A stretch of 64,000 nucleotides of DNA from UBA1189 sp045660385 (GCA_045660385.1 JAZRDT010000030.1:1-64000); one strand, 5' to 3'; shown: positions 8,518-19,305, counted from the stretch's first letter. Made by a program: numbers and translations. The notes: generated by a model not told the origin, from the sequence alone.

Positions 8518-9204
8518 ATGGAGAACCTGGTTATTGTAGGCTTGAGCAGTACCGCCAAGCATGTGTTGTCGTTTGTGCGCTCCTATAATTTGTACAATGT
8601 TATAGGCTTTGCCGTGAATGCTCAGTACAAAACTTGTGATACCTACGAAGGTCTACCCGTATATACACTGGAGAACCTACGCGAGGAGTGTCAATGCGAA
8701 TTCAAGGTCTTTGTGGCCCTGTTATGGAACCATCTCAATCGCGACCGTAAGGAATTATACAATTCATGCAAGTCGATGGGCTATGAGTGTGCTAACCTTA
8801 TCTCGCCTCATGCCAATGTCAGAGGTGTGATTGAGGGGGACAACTGTTGGGTACACGACTTCGTAGTAATTCAAAACAATGCACGTATCCAGTCCGATGT
8901 TGCCATTATGGCCTTCACCTTGATTGGAGCCAACACCGTTGTTGAACCTCATTGCTTCTTTGGTGCCCGCTCCCTATTGGGAGGTGGCAGTAGCATTGGC
9001 GAGCAAAGTTTTGTAGGTATCAATGCTACCATTTTCGATGACACCAAAGTGGGTAAGAAGTGCATTGTCGGTGCATGTACCGCGGTCAAGCGCAATATGC
9101 CCGATTTCTCTAAGTATGTCACACCATCCGATACGATTATAATCAAGCAATATACCGAAGAGGAGATTGAAAATAAGTTAGTCTTCTCTGCAAACAAACG
9201 CTAA
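8518..9204 (+). CDS. NeuD/PglD-like sugar O/N-acyltransferase
   Basis: A 228-residue protein with an N-terminal Rossmann-like domain (MENLVIVGLSSTAKHVLSFV) and a C-terminal left-handed beta-helix of hexapeptide repeats from about residue 95 (VRGVIEGDNCWVHDFVVIQN onward). This is the NeuD/PglD architecture, which acetylates sialic acid or UDP-4-amino sugars. ATG 8518, 14 bases after the previous stop, is preferred to the upstream alternative at 8479, which would overlap the ATP-grasp gene. The family normally uses acetyl-CoA, but the CoA-linked genes next door make another acyl-CoA donor possible. Confidence 0.85.
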   Translation: MENLVIVGLSSTAKHVLSFVRSYNLYNVIGFAVNAQYKTCDTYEGLPVYTLENLREECQCEFKVFVALLWNHLNRDRKELYNSCKSMGYECANLISPHANVRGVIEGDNCWVHDFVVIQNNARIQSDVAIMAFTLIGANTVVEPHCFFGARSLLGGGSSIGEQSFVGINATIFDDTKVGKKCIVGACTAVKRNMPDFSKYVTPSDTIIIKQYTEEEIENKLVFSANKR

Positions 9205-9209
9205 TTCTT

Positions 9210-9674
9210 ATGCAACAGTCTGTATTAGGTTTATATTACGAAGACTTCATCGTTGGTGAAGAGATTCGTCACTCTCTCTCGAAGACCATTTTCGAGAGCG
9301 ACAATAATTTCTTTAGTCTCCTCACCATGAACCATCACCCTGTGCACACCAATATTGACTATGCCGCTAATAATCAGCATGGTCAGGTCTTGGTAGTCGG
9401 CACATTGGTATTCTCCCTGGCAGTAGGCATCACCGTGCCCGATGTCAGCGGCAAGGCCATAGCCAATCTCGGTTACGAGGATGTCAAGCACCTCAACCCC
9501 GTGTTCATCAATGACACCATCTATGTGCGTACCCGTGTGCTCGACAAGCGCGAGTCTAAGTCCAAGCCCGATCGCGGCATCGTCTATGTAGAGTCCATCG
9601 CCTACAACCAACATGGCATCGATGTGTTGTCGTTCCGTAGAAATGTCCTTATCAAGAAACGTGCCCATGAGTGA
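9210..9674 (+). CDS. MaoC-like hot-dog dehydratase
   Basis: A 154-residue single hot-dog protein with the MaoC signature near residues 40-55 (MNHHPVHTNIDYA, matching the family pattern D/N-x-N/H-P-x-H-x-D/N). MaoC enzymes hydrate or dehydrate 2-enoyl-CoA / 3-hydroxyacyl-CoA. It starts five bases after the NeuD-like gene and overlaps the following CitE-like gene (ATGAGTGA), implying translational coupling. Its presence in a polysaccharide locus suggests local production of an unusual acyl-CoA. Confidence 0.85.
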   Translation: MQQSVLGLYYEDFIVGEEIRHSLSKTIFESDNNFFSLLTMNHHPVHTNIDYAANNQHGQVLVVGTLVFSLAVGITVPDVSGKAIANLGYEDVKHLNPVFINDTIYVRTRVLDKRESKSKPDRGIVYVESIAYNQHGIDVLSFRRNVLIKKRAHE

Positions 9675-10554
9675 TACCTTTTTGATGCGCAGCCTTATGT
9701 TTGTGCCTGCGCACAACCAGAAGCTGCTCGATAGCTCCGTGCGTCGCGATGCCGATGTGCTCCTATTAGATATAGAGGACTCTGTTCCGCAGCCCGACAA
9801 GCAGCGTGCTCGCGACAATATCAAGGCCTTTGTCCAGCGTACCGACCTCGGCGGCAAGCTTGTCTTTCCCCGTGTCAACGACCGCGAGAGTGGTGAACTC
9901 TTGAAGGACACCTACCAACTCACCATCGATGGCGTGCATGGCTTCATGTATCCCAAGGCCACCAAGGGCGAGGATATCTACTTCTTTGGCAAACTTCTCG
10001 AGACCATCGAGTATGAGAAGGGCATCCCCGTGGGCACCTTCAAGATTATTCCCCTCATCGAAACTCCCGGTGCCGTGATGAATATTCAGGACATCTGCAA
10101 GGCCTGCACCCGCGTCATCGCTGTAGCCTTCGGCTGTGAGGATTATGTCACCGACCTCGGTGGCAAGCACGATGTGGCTGGCCAAAGCATCTTCTTTGCT
10201 CGCAATGCCATTGCCAATGGAGCTCGTGCTTGTGGTGTCATCCCCATCGATACCGTCCATATCCGTGTCCACGACCTTGAAGACCTCGAGTCAAACCTCA
10301 AAGTTGCCAAGCTCCTTGGTTTCGAGGGCATGCTCGTGCTCAATCCGAAGGAGATTCCTTTGGTACATCAATATTTCTCACCTTCCGATGACGAGGTCGC
10401 CTGGGCCACCGAAATGGTGCAGCTTGCCGAGGAAGCCATCCGTGAGGGCATGGGTGTAGCCGTTAAGGACGGTAAGTTTATTGGTCCGCCCATGGTCAAG
10501 ATGGCCCGTGCCATATTAGCTAAGTGTGCAATGATTGATAGTAAAATGGTTTAA
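9667..10554 (+). CDS. HpcH/HpaI aldolase / CitE-like CoA-ester lyase
   Basis: A 295-residue TIM-barrel protein of the CitE family. Visible motifs are LMFVPAHNQKLL near the start, LLLDIEDSVPQPDK (metal-ligand region), FPRVND, LIETPGAVMNI and AVAFGCEDYVTDLG. CitE-like enzymes cleave or form citryl-, malyl- or citramalyl-CoA. ATG 9667 overlaps the MaoC stop by eight bases; the longer frame from 9613 would overlap more. Together with MaoC it could form a two-step CoA-ester module supplying an acyl group for the aminosugar made by the genes at 5888-9204. The exact reaction cannot be read from sequence. Confidence 0.85.
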   Translation: MSDTFLMRSLMFVPAHNQKLLDSSVRRDADVLLLDIEDSVPQPDKQRARDNIKAFVQRTDLGGKLVFPRVNDRESGELLKDTYQLTIDGVHGFMYPKATKGEDIYFFGKLLETIEYEKGIPVGTFKIIPLIETPGAVMNIQDICKACTRVIAVAFGCEDYVTDLGGKHDVAGQSIFFARNAIANGARACGVIPIDTVHIRVHDLEDLESNLKVAKLLGFEGMLVLNPKEIPLVHQYFSPSDDEVAWATEMVQLAEEAIREGMGVAVKDGKFIGPPMVKMARAILAKCAMIDSKMV

Positions 10555-10640
10555 CGATTAATGTTTAACGAATTAACCTTAAACGCTCTTCCATGTCCCC
10601 TCCCTACTGGGGAGGGTTAGGGTGGGGCACTTAAAGAAGT
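10555..10640. repeat. Repeat leader before the first GT2 gene
   Basis: A short CGATTAATGTTTAACG-type run is followed at about 10592-10628 by another leader hairpin (CCCTCCC..GGGAGGG stem, then TTAGGGTGGGGC). The following ATG lies 12 bases beyond it. Confidence 0.75.
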
Positions 10641-11570
10641 ATGCATAACCCCGATAATCGTGAATTGATGGTCACCATTCGCTGCCTTGTCTACAACCAC
10701 GAGCCCTACTTGCGTCAGTGTCTCGAGGGTTTTGTGATGCAGCAAACCAACTTCCGTTTCGAGGCCATCGTGCACGACGATGCCTCTACCGACGGCAGTG
10801 TCGCCATCATCCGTGAATATGCCGCCAAGTATCCCGATATTATCAAACCCATCTACGAAACGGAGAATCAGTATTCCAAGCGCGATGGTTCGCTTCGTCG
10901 TATCATGAATGCCCACACACATGGCAAGTATGTAGCGATGTGCGAAGGTGATGATTATTGGACCGACCCTTTGAAGTTACAGAAACAGGTTGATTTTCTT
11001 GAATCTCATCCTGATTATGTAGTTTGTTCTCATCGCTTCAAGATATATAACCAGAACAAGCAACAGATGGGTGATGACTGGCATGATAAAGTAACAGAAG
11101 ATATCACATATGATTTGAATTCCTTGATTCATGGAAATTGGTATCATACTCCTGTAACGGTAGTATATCGCTATGGTGCGCTTTCTTTGGAAGAGTACAT
11201 GCAATATAAAAATTCCAAGGACGCTACATTGTTTTTCTATTTACTAAAAAAGGGAAAAGGGTATATGATGGCAGAACAAATGGCCGTCTATCGAGAACAT
11301 TCCGGAGGTATCTGGTCTGGTGTATCCTATTATAAACGCTTGCGTGCAGATTTTATAAATCGCCTTGGAATATATGAGGTGGATCAGAGTGATGAGGCTG
11401 CTTGTTTTCTTCAAAATATATATACAAGACTGATGTCTCGCAAATGGATGTTACAGGAATGGCGTTTGATGCTTAAATCCTTTAAGATAATATCAAGACA
11501 TTTTGGTATCATTAAAACAACCAGACAATTTGTTTCTAAGTTTTTCTTAAATAAGAATTTAGAGTATTGA
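10641..11570 (+). CDS. Glycosyltransferase family 2
   Basis: A 309-residue GT-A enzyme. The N-terminus VTIRCLVYNHEPYLRQCLEG, the HDDASTDGS nucleotide-binding segment and the acidic EGDDYWTDP motif (DXD-type metal site near residue 100) define family 2. It acts at the cytoplasmic face, adding one sugar from a nucleotide-sugar donor to the growing repeat unit. Base composition falls sharply after about residue 115, where the gene becomes A/T-rich compared with the CitE gene upstream, consistent with a recombinant origin of the 3' half. Donor and acceptor are unknown. Confidence 0.88.
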   Translation: MHNPDNRELMVTIRCLVYNHEPYLRQCLEGFVMQQTNFRFEAIVHDDASTDGSVAIIREYAAKYPDIIKPIYETENQYSKRDGSLRRIMNAHTHGKYVAMCEGDDYWTDPLKLQKQVDFLESHPDYVVCSHRFKIYNQNKQQMGDDWHDKVTEDITYDLNSLIHGNWYHTPVTVVYRYGALSLEEYMQYKNSKDATLFFYLLKKGKGYMMAEQMAVYREHSGGIWSGVSYYKRLRADFINRLGIYEVDQSDEAACFLQNIYTRLMSRKWMLQEWRLMLKSFKIISRHFGIIKTTRQFVSKFFLNKNLEY

Positions 11571-11618
11571 GAATCATACATTCCATTTAGTGTTCTCTTT
11601 TAGAAAGCTATTCTTAAA

Positions 11619-12554
11619 ATGATATCCGTCATCGTTCCTGTCTATAATGCTGAGAAATATCTGGATCGTTGCATTCAGAGTATTCTTGGTCAAACGCATA
11701 AGGATCTGGAGTTATTGTTGGTCGATGATGGCTCAACCGACTCATCGGGTAGCATCTGTGACCAATATGCAATGGCAGATGCTCGTGTGCGCGTCTTTCA
11801 TAAGGTGAACGGTGGTGCCAGTACCGCCCGTAACTTGGGACTCGATGAGGCCAAAGGTGAATGGATAGCCTTTGTCGATTCCGATGACTGGATTGATGCC
11901 GAGATGTATGAGGAAATGCTTGCCGCTGCATTACAGCACTCAGTAGATGCCGTCTATTGTGATATGGTGATGGAAGAAACGGATGCGAGCAAGCGACTAT
12001 ACTATGAAAACCGATACAGCGACCATCAATTGATGTACGACTGTTTGGCTCCCATCAATGTGGTGTATCTGTCTATGTGCAACAAGTTGATGTCGCGCAA
12101 GGTCATTGATAAGTACCATATACGAGCTGTTGTTGGAGCCAACATGTGGGAGGATGTCGAACTTGCCGTTCGCGTGCGCTATTTTATGTCATCTGCATAT
12201 ATCCTCAATAAGGGCTATTATCACTACGATGTGTCTAATACGATGTCTACCACACATAATCGTATGGTTGCTCGTTTTGAAGGTCAGGTCCAGCGTGTGC
12301 AACAGATTGAGCAGTTCTTCAGAAACGAGGGTGAGTGGAAGCGTTATCGGCACTTCGTGTCATTATTGAAGCTGCATACCAAATCCGATTTGTGGAGATG
12401 CGATAAAATGAAATGGGTACAGACCTTCAATGAAGCTAAGTGGTCATTGCATAAGCTAATCCATATATACTCAAGGAGAGTATTATTCCAATATATTTTG
12501 ATGTCCTTTCTCGGGAAGTTCATCATACCCATCTATCGATTTTTGAAGAGATGA
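11619..12554 (+). CDS. Glycosyltransferase family 2
   Basis: A 311-residue GT-A protein. It begins MISVIVPVYNAEKYLDRCIQ, has LLVDDGSTDSSG and FVDSDDWID (DXD-type site near residue 90), all family 2 hallmarks. Close relatives in this window start almost identically (14948, 35023). The stop overlaps the next start by four bases, so the two are probably translated together. Donor sugar unknown. Confidence 0.9.
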   Translation: MISVIVPVYNAEKYLDRCIQSILGQTHKDLELLLVDDGSTDSSGSICDQYAMADARVRVFHKVNGGASTARNLGLDEAKGEWIAFVDSDDWIDAEMYEEMLAAALQHSVDAVYCDMVMEETDASKRLYYENRYSDHQLMYDCLAPINVVYLSMCNKLMSRKVIDKYHIRAVVGANMWEDVELAVRVRYFMSSAYILNKGYYHYDVSNTMSTTHNRMVARFEGQVQRVQQIEQFFRNEGEWKRYRHFVSLLKLHTKSDLWRCDKMKWVQTFNEAKWSLHKLIHIYSRRVLFQYILMSFLGKFIIPIYRFLKR

Positions 12555-13513
12555 AATACTCATTTGTTCTACCTGCATATAAGGCTGCGTTCCTTCGCGA
12601 AGCCATTGATAGCATTCTTGCTCAGAGCTATGCTGACTTTGAGCTGATTATTGTCAATGATCAGTCGCCCGAGGACCTTACCTCCATCGTCAATAGCTAT
12701 CAGGACGACCGCATCCAATACTACGTAAATGCACAGAATCTCGGTGGTCATGACCTGGTTGCACAGTGGAACCACTGCATCACCTATGCCACGGGTAAAT
12801 ACTTGATATTAGCCTCCGATGACGATGTCTATCATCCCCAGTATTTGGAGAAGATGGATACATTGGTTGATAAATATCCCGAGGTCGAAGTCTTCCGTCC
12901 GCGTGTACAGTATATCAATTCGCGTGGCGATGTGCTGAAGCAGGACATCGAGTTGGACGAATATATGTCGCTCATCTCATTCTCCCATCTTTGGATTCAC
13001 CGTCAACTGTTAAAGGGCATTCCTTTCTATATCTTCAGTCGCCAGGCATTGGTTGACTTAGGCGGATTCGTCAACTATCCATCCGCATGGTATAGCGATG
13101 ATGCTACCGTCATGCAACTTGGTGGTAAAGGAATAGTCGCACATAACGAAATCCTGTTCTCGTTCCGCAATTCGGGCATTAACATCACCTCCACCTGGAA
13201 CACACCTGCGCTCTTGTCAAATAAACTGCAGGCAACGGAATCGTTCTATTGCATGTTTGCTGAGTTGATGAGCAAGCTCATCCCCAGCACGGAACAAGAA
13301 AAGCATCAGTTGACCGATATCTGTTCAACCTATCACACCGAGAAATTGAGTTGGATGATGTGGCTCATTTGCAGTTCGCACAAGAAGGCCATCTTCTCAT
13401 GTTGGAATATTTTGAAAAAGATAAAGACATTAAGCCTCTCCGAACGCAGAATCATCTGCCGTGAGGTCTTTAAGCGTAAGTTTTTGAAGAAGTCATCACC
13501 AATCTATCGATAA
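12551..13513 (+). CDS. Glycosyltransferase family 2
   Basis: A 320-residue protein with MKYSFVLPAYKAAFLREAID, IIVNDQSPEDL and LASDDDVYHP, the GT-A core of family 2. The region after about residue 200 is helical and more divergent. It overlaps the previous gene by four bases. A 110-base A/T-rich gap with no recognised repeats follows. Confidence 0.88.
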   Translation: MKYSFVLPAYKAAFLREAIDSILAQSYADFELIIVNDQSPEDLTSIVNSYQDDRIQYYVNAQNLGGHDLVAQWNHCITYATGKYLILASDDDVYHPQYLEKMDTLVDKYPEVEVFRPRVQYINSRGDVLKQDIELDEYMSLISFSHLWIHRQLLKGIPFYIFSRQALVDLGGFVNYPSAWYSDDATVMQLGGKGIVAHNEILFSFRNSGINITSTWNTPALLSNKLQATESFYCMFAELMSKLIPSTEQEKHQLTDICSTYHTEKLSWMMWLICSSHKKAIFSCWNILKKIKTLSLSERRIICREVFKRKFLKKSSPIYR

Positions 13514-13625
13514 ATGTATTATGTTGGGTCATCTTCAAAACGCGATTAATCGCTGTTTAAGGCAAGAATAGTCTAGTCAGTCTATTTGTTAATTGAATTT
13601 AGTTCAACACTCTTAGTATAAACTA

Positions 13626-14699
13626 ATGAACCAACGGGATACAAGTCTTGACATTGTTAAAGGTATAGGTATCATATTAATGGTTATTGGGCACTCGGGG
13701 TGTCCAAAGTGGATGCATAATGTAATTTATACATTCCATATGCCTCTATTCTTTATCTGTTCAGGTTATTTTTATAAGCCAATAACAACGATAGAACACC
13801 TCTTTTCTTTTTGGAAGAAAAGAATCAAAAGTCTATATTGGCCTTACATAAAATGGAGCGTTTTTTTCTTGTTATTACACAACCTTTTTTATAATCTAAA
13901 CATATATTCAGACTCATATGGATACTTAACTTACACATCCTCACTCTACGATATCAATGAATTTGTGCATCGGTTAAAGTATATATTTATAGCCATGAAC
14001 AACCATGAAGAACTATTAGGGGGATTTTGGTTTCTTAAGACATTATTGTTGTCATCAATAGGTTTTTCTGTAATAGATTATTTGTTGTGTAGATGGAAGA
14101 AAACAGCCTGGAAGAATTTAGTAGTCTTTTTATGCCTATTGGTAATGACATTTATCACTCGTTATACAGAATGTCATTTTTGGATTTTTGGTGGGCTTTT
14201 TCAAATCTTTTATGGTTGCTTGTTCTTTTTTACAGGTTATTTATACCGTTTCTATAGTCCTATAAAATTCATAAGTGGTGGCTATTCAAATATTGTATGC
14301 CTTTTAATACTTTGTTTGACGTCAATCTTCATGCCGAATGGATTCTTAGGTGTGCATATGGATCAAATTCTCCCTTACTTTATCGCAGCATCTGCTGGTA
14401 CATTATTGACATTTCATATAGCACGATGGCTAAGTGTATATCGTATGTCTTCTATTATAGTACATATAGGGAAACATACGATGTTGATATTAGCATTGCA
14501 TTTCCTGGCTTTCAAAATAGTTAACCTTATTAAAATTTATGAATATCATTTGCCGCCTAAGATGCTGTCTTGTTTTCCGATAATAGAGGAACATAATCAG
14601 TTCTTTTGGTTAGCTTATGTGATTGTAGGAGTTGGTATCCCTCTTTTATTGGGGGCTATGATGAATAAGTTCTACGAAAGCTTTAATAAAAAAGTATGA
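13626..14699 (+). CDS. Acyltransferase 3 family membrane protein
   Basis: A 357-residue polytopic protein. The start, NQRDTSLDIVKGIGIILMVI, followed by GHSG and FHMPLFFICSGYF, is characteristic of acyltransferase 3 enzymes of surface polysaccharide loci. Low G+C compared with the genes on its left. It ends at a TGA, and the same frame continues into a remnant that resembles the C-terminus of another acyltransferase. Confidence 0.88.
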   Translation: MNQRDTSLDIVKGIGIILMVIGHSGCPKWMHNVIYTFHMPLFFICSGYFYKPITTIEHLFSFWKKRIKSLYWPYIKWSVFFLLLHNLFYNLNIYSDSYGYLTYTSSLYDINEFVHRLKYIFIAMNNHEELLGGFWFLKTLLLSSIGFSVIDYLLCRWKKTAWKNLVVFLCLLVMTFITRYTECHFWIFGGLFQIFYGCLFFFTGYLYRFYSPIKFISGGYSNIVCLLILCLTSIFMPNGFLGVHMDQILPYFIAASAGTLLTFHIARWLSVYRMSSIIVHIGKHTMLILALHFLAFKIVNLIKIYEYHLPPKMLSCFPIIEEHNQFFWLAYVIVGVGIPLLLGAMMNKFYESFNKKV

Positions 14700-14918
14700 G
14701 CATTATTGTTCTTTTTCCCATTGCCTTTACTTTGGTTGCGAAGTAAGATTATAAGTGCCTTTGGCGAATGTTCAATGCTCATGGGCTTTATTCAGTCTGT
14801 GATAGTTATGGCCGTGATGTATTTTGTAATACTGTTATGTAATAGATACATTCCCTTCTTAGTTGGCAAGAAAGTCGTTAAAAAAGTACTGCCTCAAGAA
14901 GTTAATGTAACCTTCTAG
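14700..14918 (+). pseudogene. C-terminal remnant of a second acyltransferase
   Basis: Directly after, and in frame with, the TGA of the preceding acyltransferase lies a 72-codon open stretch with two hydrophobic segments and MGFIQSVIVMAVMYFVILLC then NRYIPFLVGKK. The same ending occurs at 52426-52728 (AGFVQSMIVMAIMYVVILFC, NRYIPFLVGKK). The preceding gene already has a full-length C-terminus, so this is probably leftover DNA from a homologous gene replaced by recombination. It has no plausible ATG of its own. Confidence 0.7.
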
Positions 14919-14947
14919 TAGATTGACCAAGACGTAGCTTTTATAAA

Positions 14948-15895
14948 ATGATAAGTGTAATTGTCCCAATATATAATTCGGAGGCTTATTTGGATCGTTG
15001 CATTCAAAGTGTTCTTGAACAGACGTGTAATGATTTCGAATTGTTGTTGGTTGACGATGGATCTACAGATTCGTCAGGCGCTATTTGCGATGCCTATGCA
15101 GCTAAGGATAGCCGCGTGCGCGTTTTCCATAAGGAGAATGGGGGAGTGTCATCAGCACGCAACCTCGGGTTGGATCATGCGCAAGGAGAATACGTCACCT
15201 TCTGCGATGCCGATGATTATGTAGCAACAGATTGGTTAGCAGCATACAGCAAGGCCATAGCTGAAAATATTGATTTGGCCATCCAAGGATACTATTCTGT
15301 CGAGGGTGAAAATACTATAGAGAAATCGTTACAACCCAATCAGGGTACTGGTATAGAGGTAAAACGACAGTTGATAACCTCTCTGTTTTCTCAAGAGGTT
15401 TATTACTACCTGTGGGTGAAACTATTTCGTATGTCACTTATTGAGGCGCATCATATCCGTTTCGATGAACAGAGCATATTGGGCGAAGATACCCAGTTTA
15501 TCTCTAAATACATGGAATACGCAGCGTCGTTCATGTGTGTCGATAGGGTAAGCTATTATTATATTGTTCCAGCTAAAGATAAACGATACGGCTTAGGAGC
15601 AAGTTACACCTCATGCCCTATCTTGTCATCGATGGATACCATCTTCGAAGGCTGCATCCCTAAAATGATATATCAAAAATACTATACTCTATTCAAGAAC
15701 TATTCCATTCTACAACTTATCGATGGTCGTTTGCTATCATCATCGCATCTTTCTCTCTATCGACGTATGGTGGTGGCGTTGGATGCAACGCATGGTTTCA
15801 AGAATCGCCTACTCAATTTCTTGATTATCCACAGCAATAAATTGGGCTTACTATCTCGTTGCACTCTACGCCTTATTCATCACTTGACAAGTTAA
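14948..15895 (+). CDS. Glycosyltransferase family 2
   Basis: A 315-residue GT-A enzyme with ISVIVPIYNSEAYLDRCIQS, LLVDDGSTDSSGAICD and FCDADDYVA (DXD near residue 90). The first ~100 residues are very similar to the family 2 enzymes at 11619 and 35023, while the C-terminal acceptor-side halves differ, as is common when specificity changes. Donor sugar unknown. Confidence 0.9.
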   Translation: MISVIVPIYNSEAYLDRCIQSVLEQTCNDFELLLVDDGSTDSSGAICDAYAAKDSRVRVFHKENGGVSSARNLGLDHAQGEYVTFCDADDYVATDWLAAYSKAIAENIDLAIQGYYSVEGENTIEKSLQPNQGTGIEVKRQLITSLFSQEVYYYLWVKLFRMSLIEAHHIRFDEQSILGEDTQFISKYMEYAASFMCVDRVSYYYIVPAKDKRYGLGASYTSCPILSSMDTIFEGCIPKMIYQKYYTLFKNYSILQLIDGRLLSSSHLSLYRRMVVALDATHGFKNRLLNFLIIHSNKLGLLSRCTLRLIHHLTS

Positions 15896-15955
15896 TCTCA
15901 AAGTATAACGATTAACAAACCTGATAAACATATAATTCTAATTATTATATTAATA

Positions 15956-16012
15956 TTGCCGCGATGCCTGAGTTCCCTCTCCCTTTGGAGAGGGTTAGGG
16001 TGAGGCCCCTTT
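15956..16012. repeat. GGGTTAGGGTGAGGC leader hairpin
   Basis: CCGCGATGCC joint, then CCCTCTCC/GGAGAGGG stem and TTAGGGTGAGGCCCC, ending about 10 bases before the next ATG. The same arrangement precedes the starts at 7301, 10641 and 29698. Confidence 0.85.
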
Positions 16013-16020
16013 AATAAAAA

Positions 16021-17007
16021 ATGAATAAACTCCTAACCATAGTAATCCCCTGCTACAACGTAGAGCAATATCTGGCCGAGTGTCTGGATAGCATCCTCGC
16101 GCCCGAGTACAACGACGTGCTCGAGGTCCTTGCCATCAACGATGGCAGCAAGGATGGTACCCTTGCCCTTGCTCGCGAGTACGAGGCCAAGTTCCCTGAG
16201 ATCCTCCGCGTCATTGACAAGCCCAATGGAGGCTGGGGTACCGTTATCAATCTCGCCATTGCTGAGGCTCGAGGTCGCTACTTCAAGATCCTCGATTCCG
16301 ATGACTGGTTCGACAAGGCTGCCTTTGCCGAGTTCATGACGGCGCTGCAAGGTTGCGAGGCCGATATCTTTGCAAGCAACTATACCACTATACATGGTGA
16401 CATCAAGAGAGTAGGAGAGAAGTACGATGAGGCTCTTTGCCATCGTATGTTGACCATCGAGGAGTATGCAGCACATACCCATGGTACTCTGCATCTCCCC
16501 ATGACTAATATCACTATCCGCAAGCAAATACTTACGGATAACAATATCCAGTTGCCTCCGCGCTACTATGGCGATATCTGTTACTATATGTATGCCATTG
16601 CCAATGCCGCAACGCTATACATCACCAATATCAATTTATATCAGTATCGTAGAGCAAATGAGGAGCAGAGCACCAATGCTGCAGGGTATCGTCGATTGTA
16701 TAAGAACTATATCGATGTGATGAAACTGATTATAGCCTATTATGACAGCTCATCATTTTCTCCCATGAAGACGAAGATTGTCAAGCGTAATATCCTGTTT
16801 CATCTGGCATTTACTTACAAGATGCTCATGTCGAAGGATTTCTGTGGTGAGTTAGATGGTAGTCGAGAAGTTCTTCTCGATTTTAACAAATACCTAAAAC
16901 AAACCTCTCCAGATCTCTATCGCGCATGCTTCAAAATTACGAATAAGCATGTGCCCTACGTCCTTATCTGGAGATTATTTAATATCAATCTTTTTAAGAT
17001 ACGGTAA
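16021..17007 (+). CDS. Glycosyltransferase family 2
   Basis: A 328-residue family 2 protein: LLTIVIPCYNVEQYLAECLD, LAINDGSKDGTLA and KILDSDDWFDK (DXD near residue 94), plus the GGWGTVINLAIAEARGRY segment. The 5' half is G+C-richer than the 3' half. A repeat leader hairpin precedes the ATG. It may add a sugar to the repeat unit; specificity unknown. Confidence 0.9.
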   Translation: MNKLLTIVIPCYNVEQYLAECLDSILAPEYNDVLEVLAINDGSKDGTLALAREYEAKFPEILRVIDKPNGGWGTVINLAIAEARGRYFKILDSDDWFDKAAFAEFMTALQGCEADIFASNYTTIHGDIKRVGEKYDEALCHRMLTIEEYAAHTHGTLHLPMTNITIRKQILTDNNIQLPPRYYGDICYYMYAIANAATLYITNINLYQYRRANEEQSTNAAGYRRLYKNYIDVMKLIIAYYDSSSFSPMKTKIVKRNILFHLAFTYKMLMSKDFCGELDGSREVLLDFNKYLKQTSPDLYRACFKITNKHVPYVLIWRLFNINLFKIR

Positions 17008-17361
17008 TTTGTTAGCTATTAGCTTTTAACTTTTGGCTGTTAGCTGTTAATCCTGCTGCGCAGGATTTTCCTCCTTCGCACCTCGGCAATTCAAACGAGT
17101 TTGATTGCGCTCGGTTTGGCGTCGGTTGGCTATTCCATCCGGATGGAGATTGGCTGTTGGCTGTTGGCCTTTCCCCGCACCAAAGGTGCTTTCACCCATA
17201 ACCTTTAACCCTTAACCCCTAACCCTTCCCCGCAGCTTCGCTGCCCTCTAACCTTTCACCTTTAACCAGTGGCTCTGCCACGATTAACCGCACGCCCCGC
17301 GTGCTTTCACCGCAGCTCCGCTGCTTTCACCGTCGCTCTGCGACTTTAACCTTCAAAAAAA
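17008..17361. repeat. Repeat mosaic ending in a TTTMMCC-sense hairpin array
   Basis: Order: GTTAGC-type run (17010-17055), a CCTGCTGCGCAGG palindrome, a CTCCTTCGCACCTCGG block, CATCCGGATGG joint, TTGGCTGTTGGC run, a CCTTTAACCCTTAACC run, and then hairpins with stems GCACC/GGTGC, GCAGC/GCTGC, GTGGC/GCCAC, GCACG/CGTGC and GTCGC/GCGAC spaced by TTTCACC or TTAACC. The array ends about 10 bases before the next start. No gene is seen. Confidence 0.85.
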
Positions 17362-18588
<1,227 letters not shown>

Positions 18589-19205
18589 CCGACGAACGAA
18601 GCAAGAGCAGAGATAAGCTTGTTTAATCTATGCCGAGCAAGGAGGAGGAAAAGACTGCGCAGCAGGATTAAAGTGCCTGCGGCACGGTGAAAGCGCTAAA
18701 GCGCGGTTAAAGTCGCGAGGCGACGGTTATGGGTTAGAGGTTAAAGGTGAAAGGTGAAGGGTGAATGGCCGTTAGCTGTTAGCCGTTAGCCGTTAGCTAC
18801 ATACCCCCTCCGCTACATTTCGTTTCACTGCATTCCGCTCGTCCCCCTAATCTAAGGGGACAATTCCCTACCGGCAGGTTAAATTCTCCTCCTAGGTTAG
18901 GAGGAGTACCCTGTAAGGGGGAGGTGGTACAATATTCTCAAACAATACCCCCTCCGCTACATTTCGTTTCACTGCATTCCGCTCGTCCCCCTAATCTAAG
19001 GGGACAATCTCCATCCGGAGGCTGTAAGAGCGCAGCAACTTACAAAAATCTGTGATTTCAGTGATTTCTGTGTGAGACCTTCTAGTTTAGTGTTTAGGGG
19101 TTAAAGATTAAAGCGCCTTTGGCACGGTGAAAGAAGCTATGCTTCGGTTAAAGTGCTCCGCACGGTGAAAGCAACCGGAGGTTGCGGTTAAAGTTTAACG
19201 TTGAA
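18589..19205. repeat. Repeat mosaic with GGKKAAA-sense hairpins, no gene
   Basis: Contains a reverse copy of the GCTCGGCATAGATTAAGC block (about 18596-18650), hairpins with stems GTGCC/GGCAC, GCGCT/AGCGC and GTCGC/GCGAC, a GTTAGC run (about 18770-18797), two copies of a segment from ACCCCCTCCGCTACATTTCG to CTAAGGGGACAAT (about 18803-18869 and 18947-19008) around a TCCTCCTAGG element, a GTGATTTCTGTGTGAG run (about 19050-19078), and a last set of hairpins (about 19108-19195). Confidence 0.85.
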
Positions 19206-19305
19206 TCTATAGAAACTCGGCATTATTATCATTTATACATTTCTTCCTCAGTAAGCAACATAAGTTGTAATTTTTGATTTGGACACCCAAAATTACAAAC
19301 TTGTC

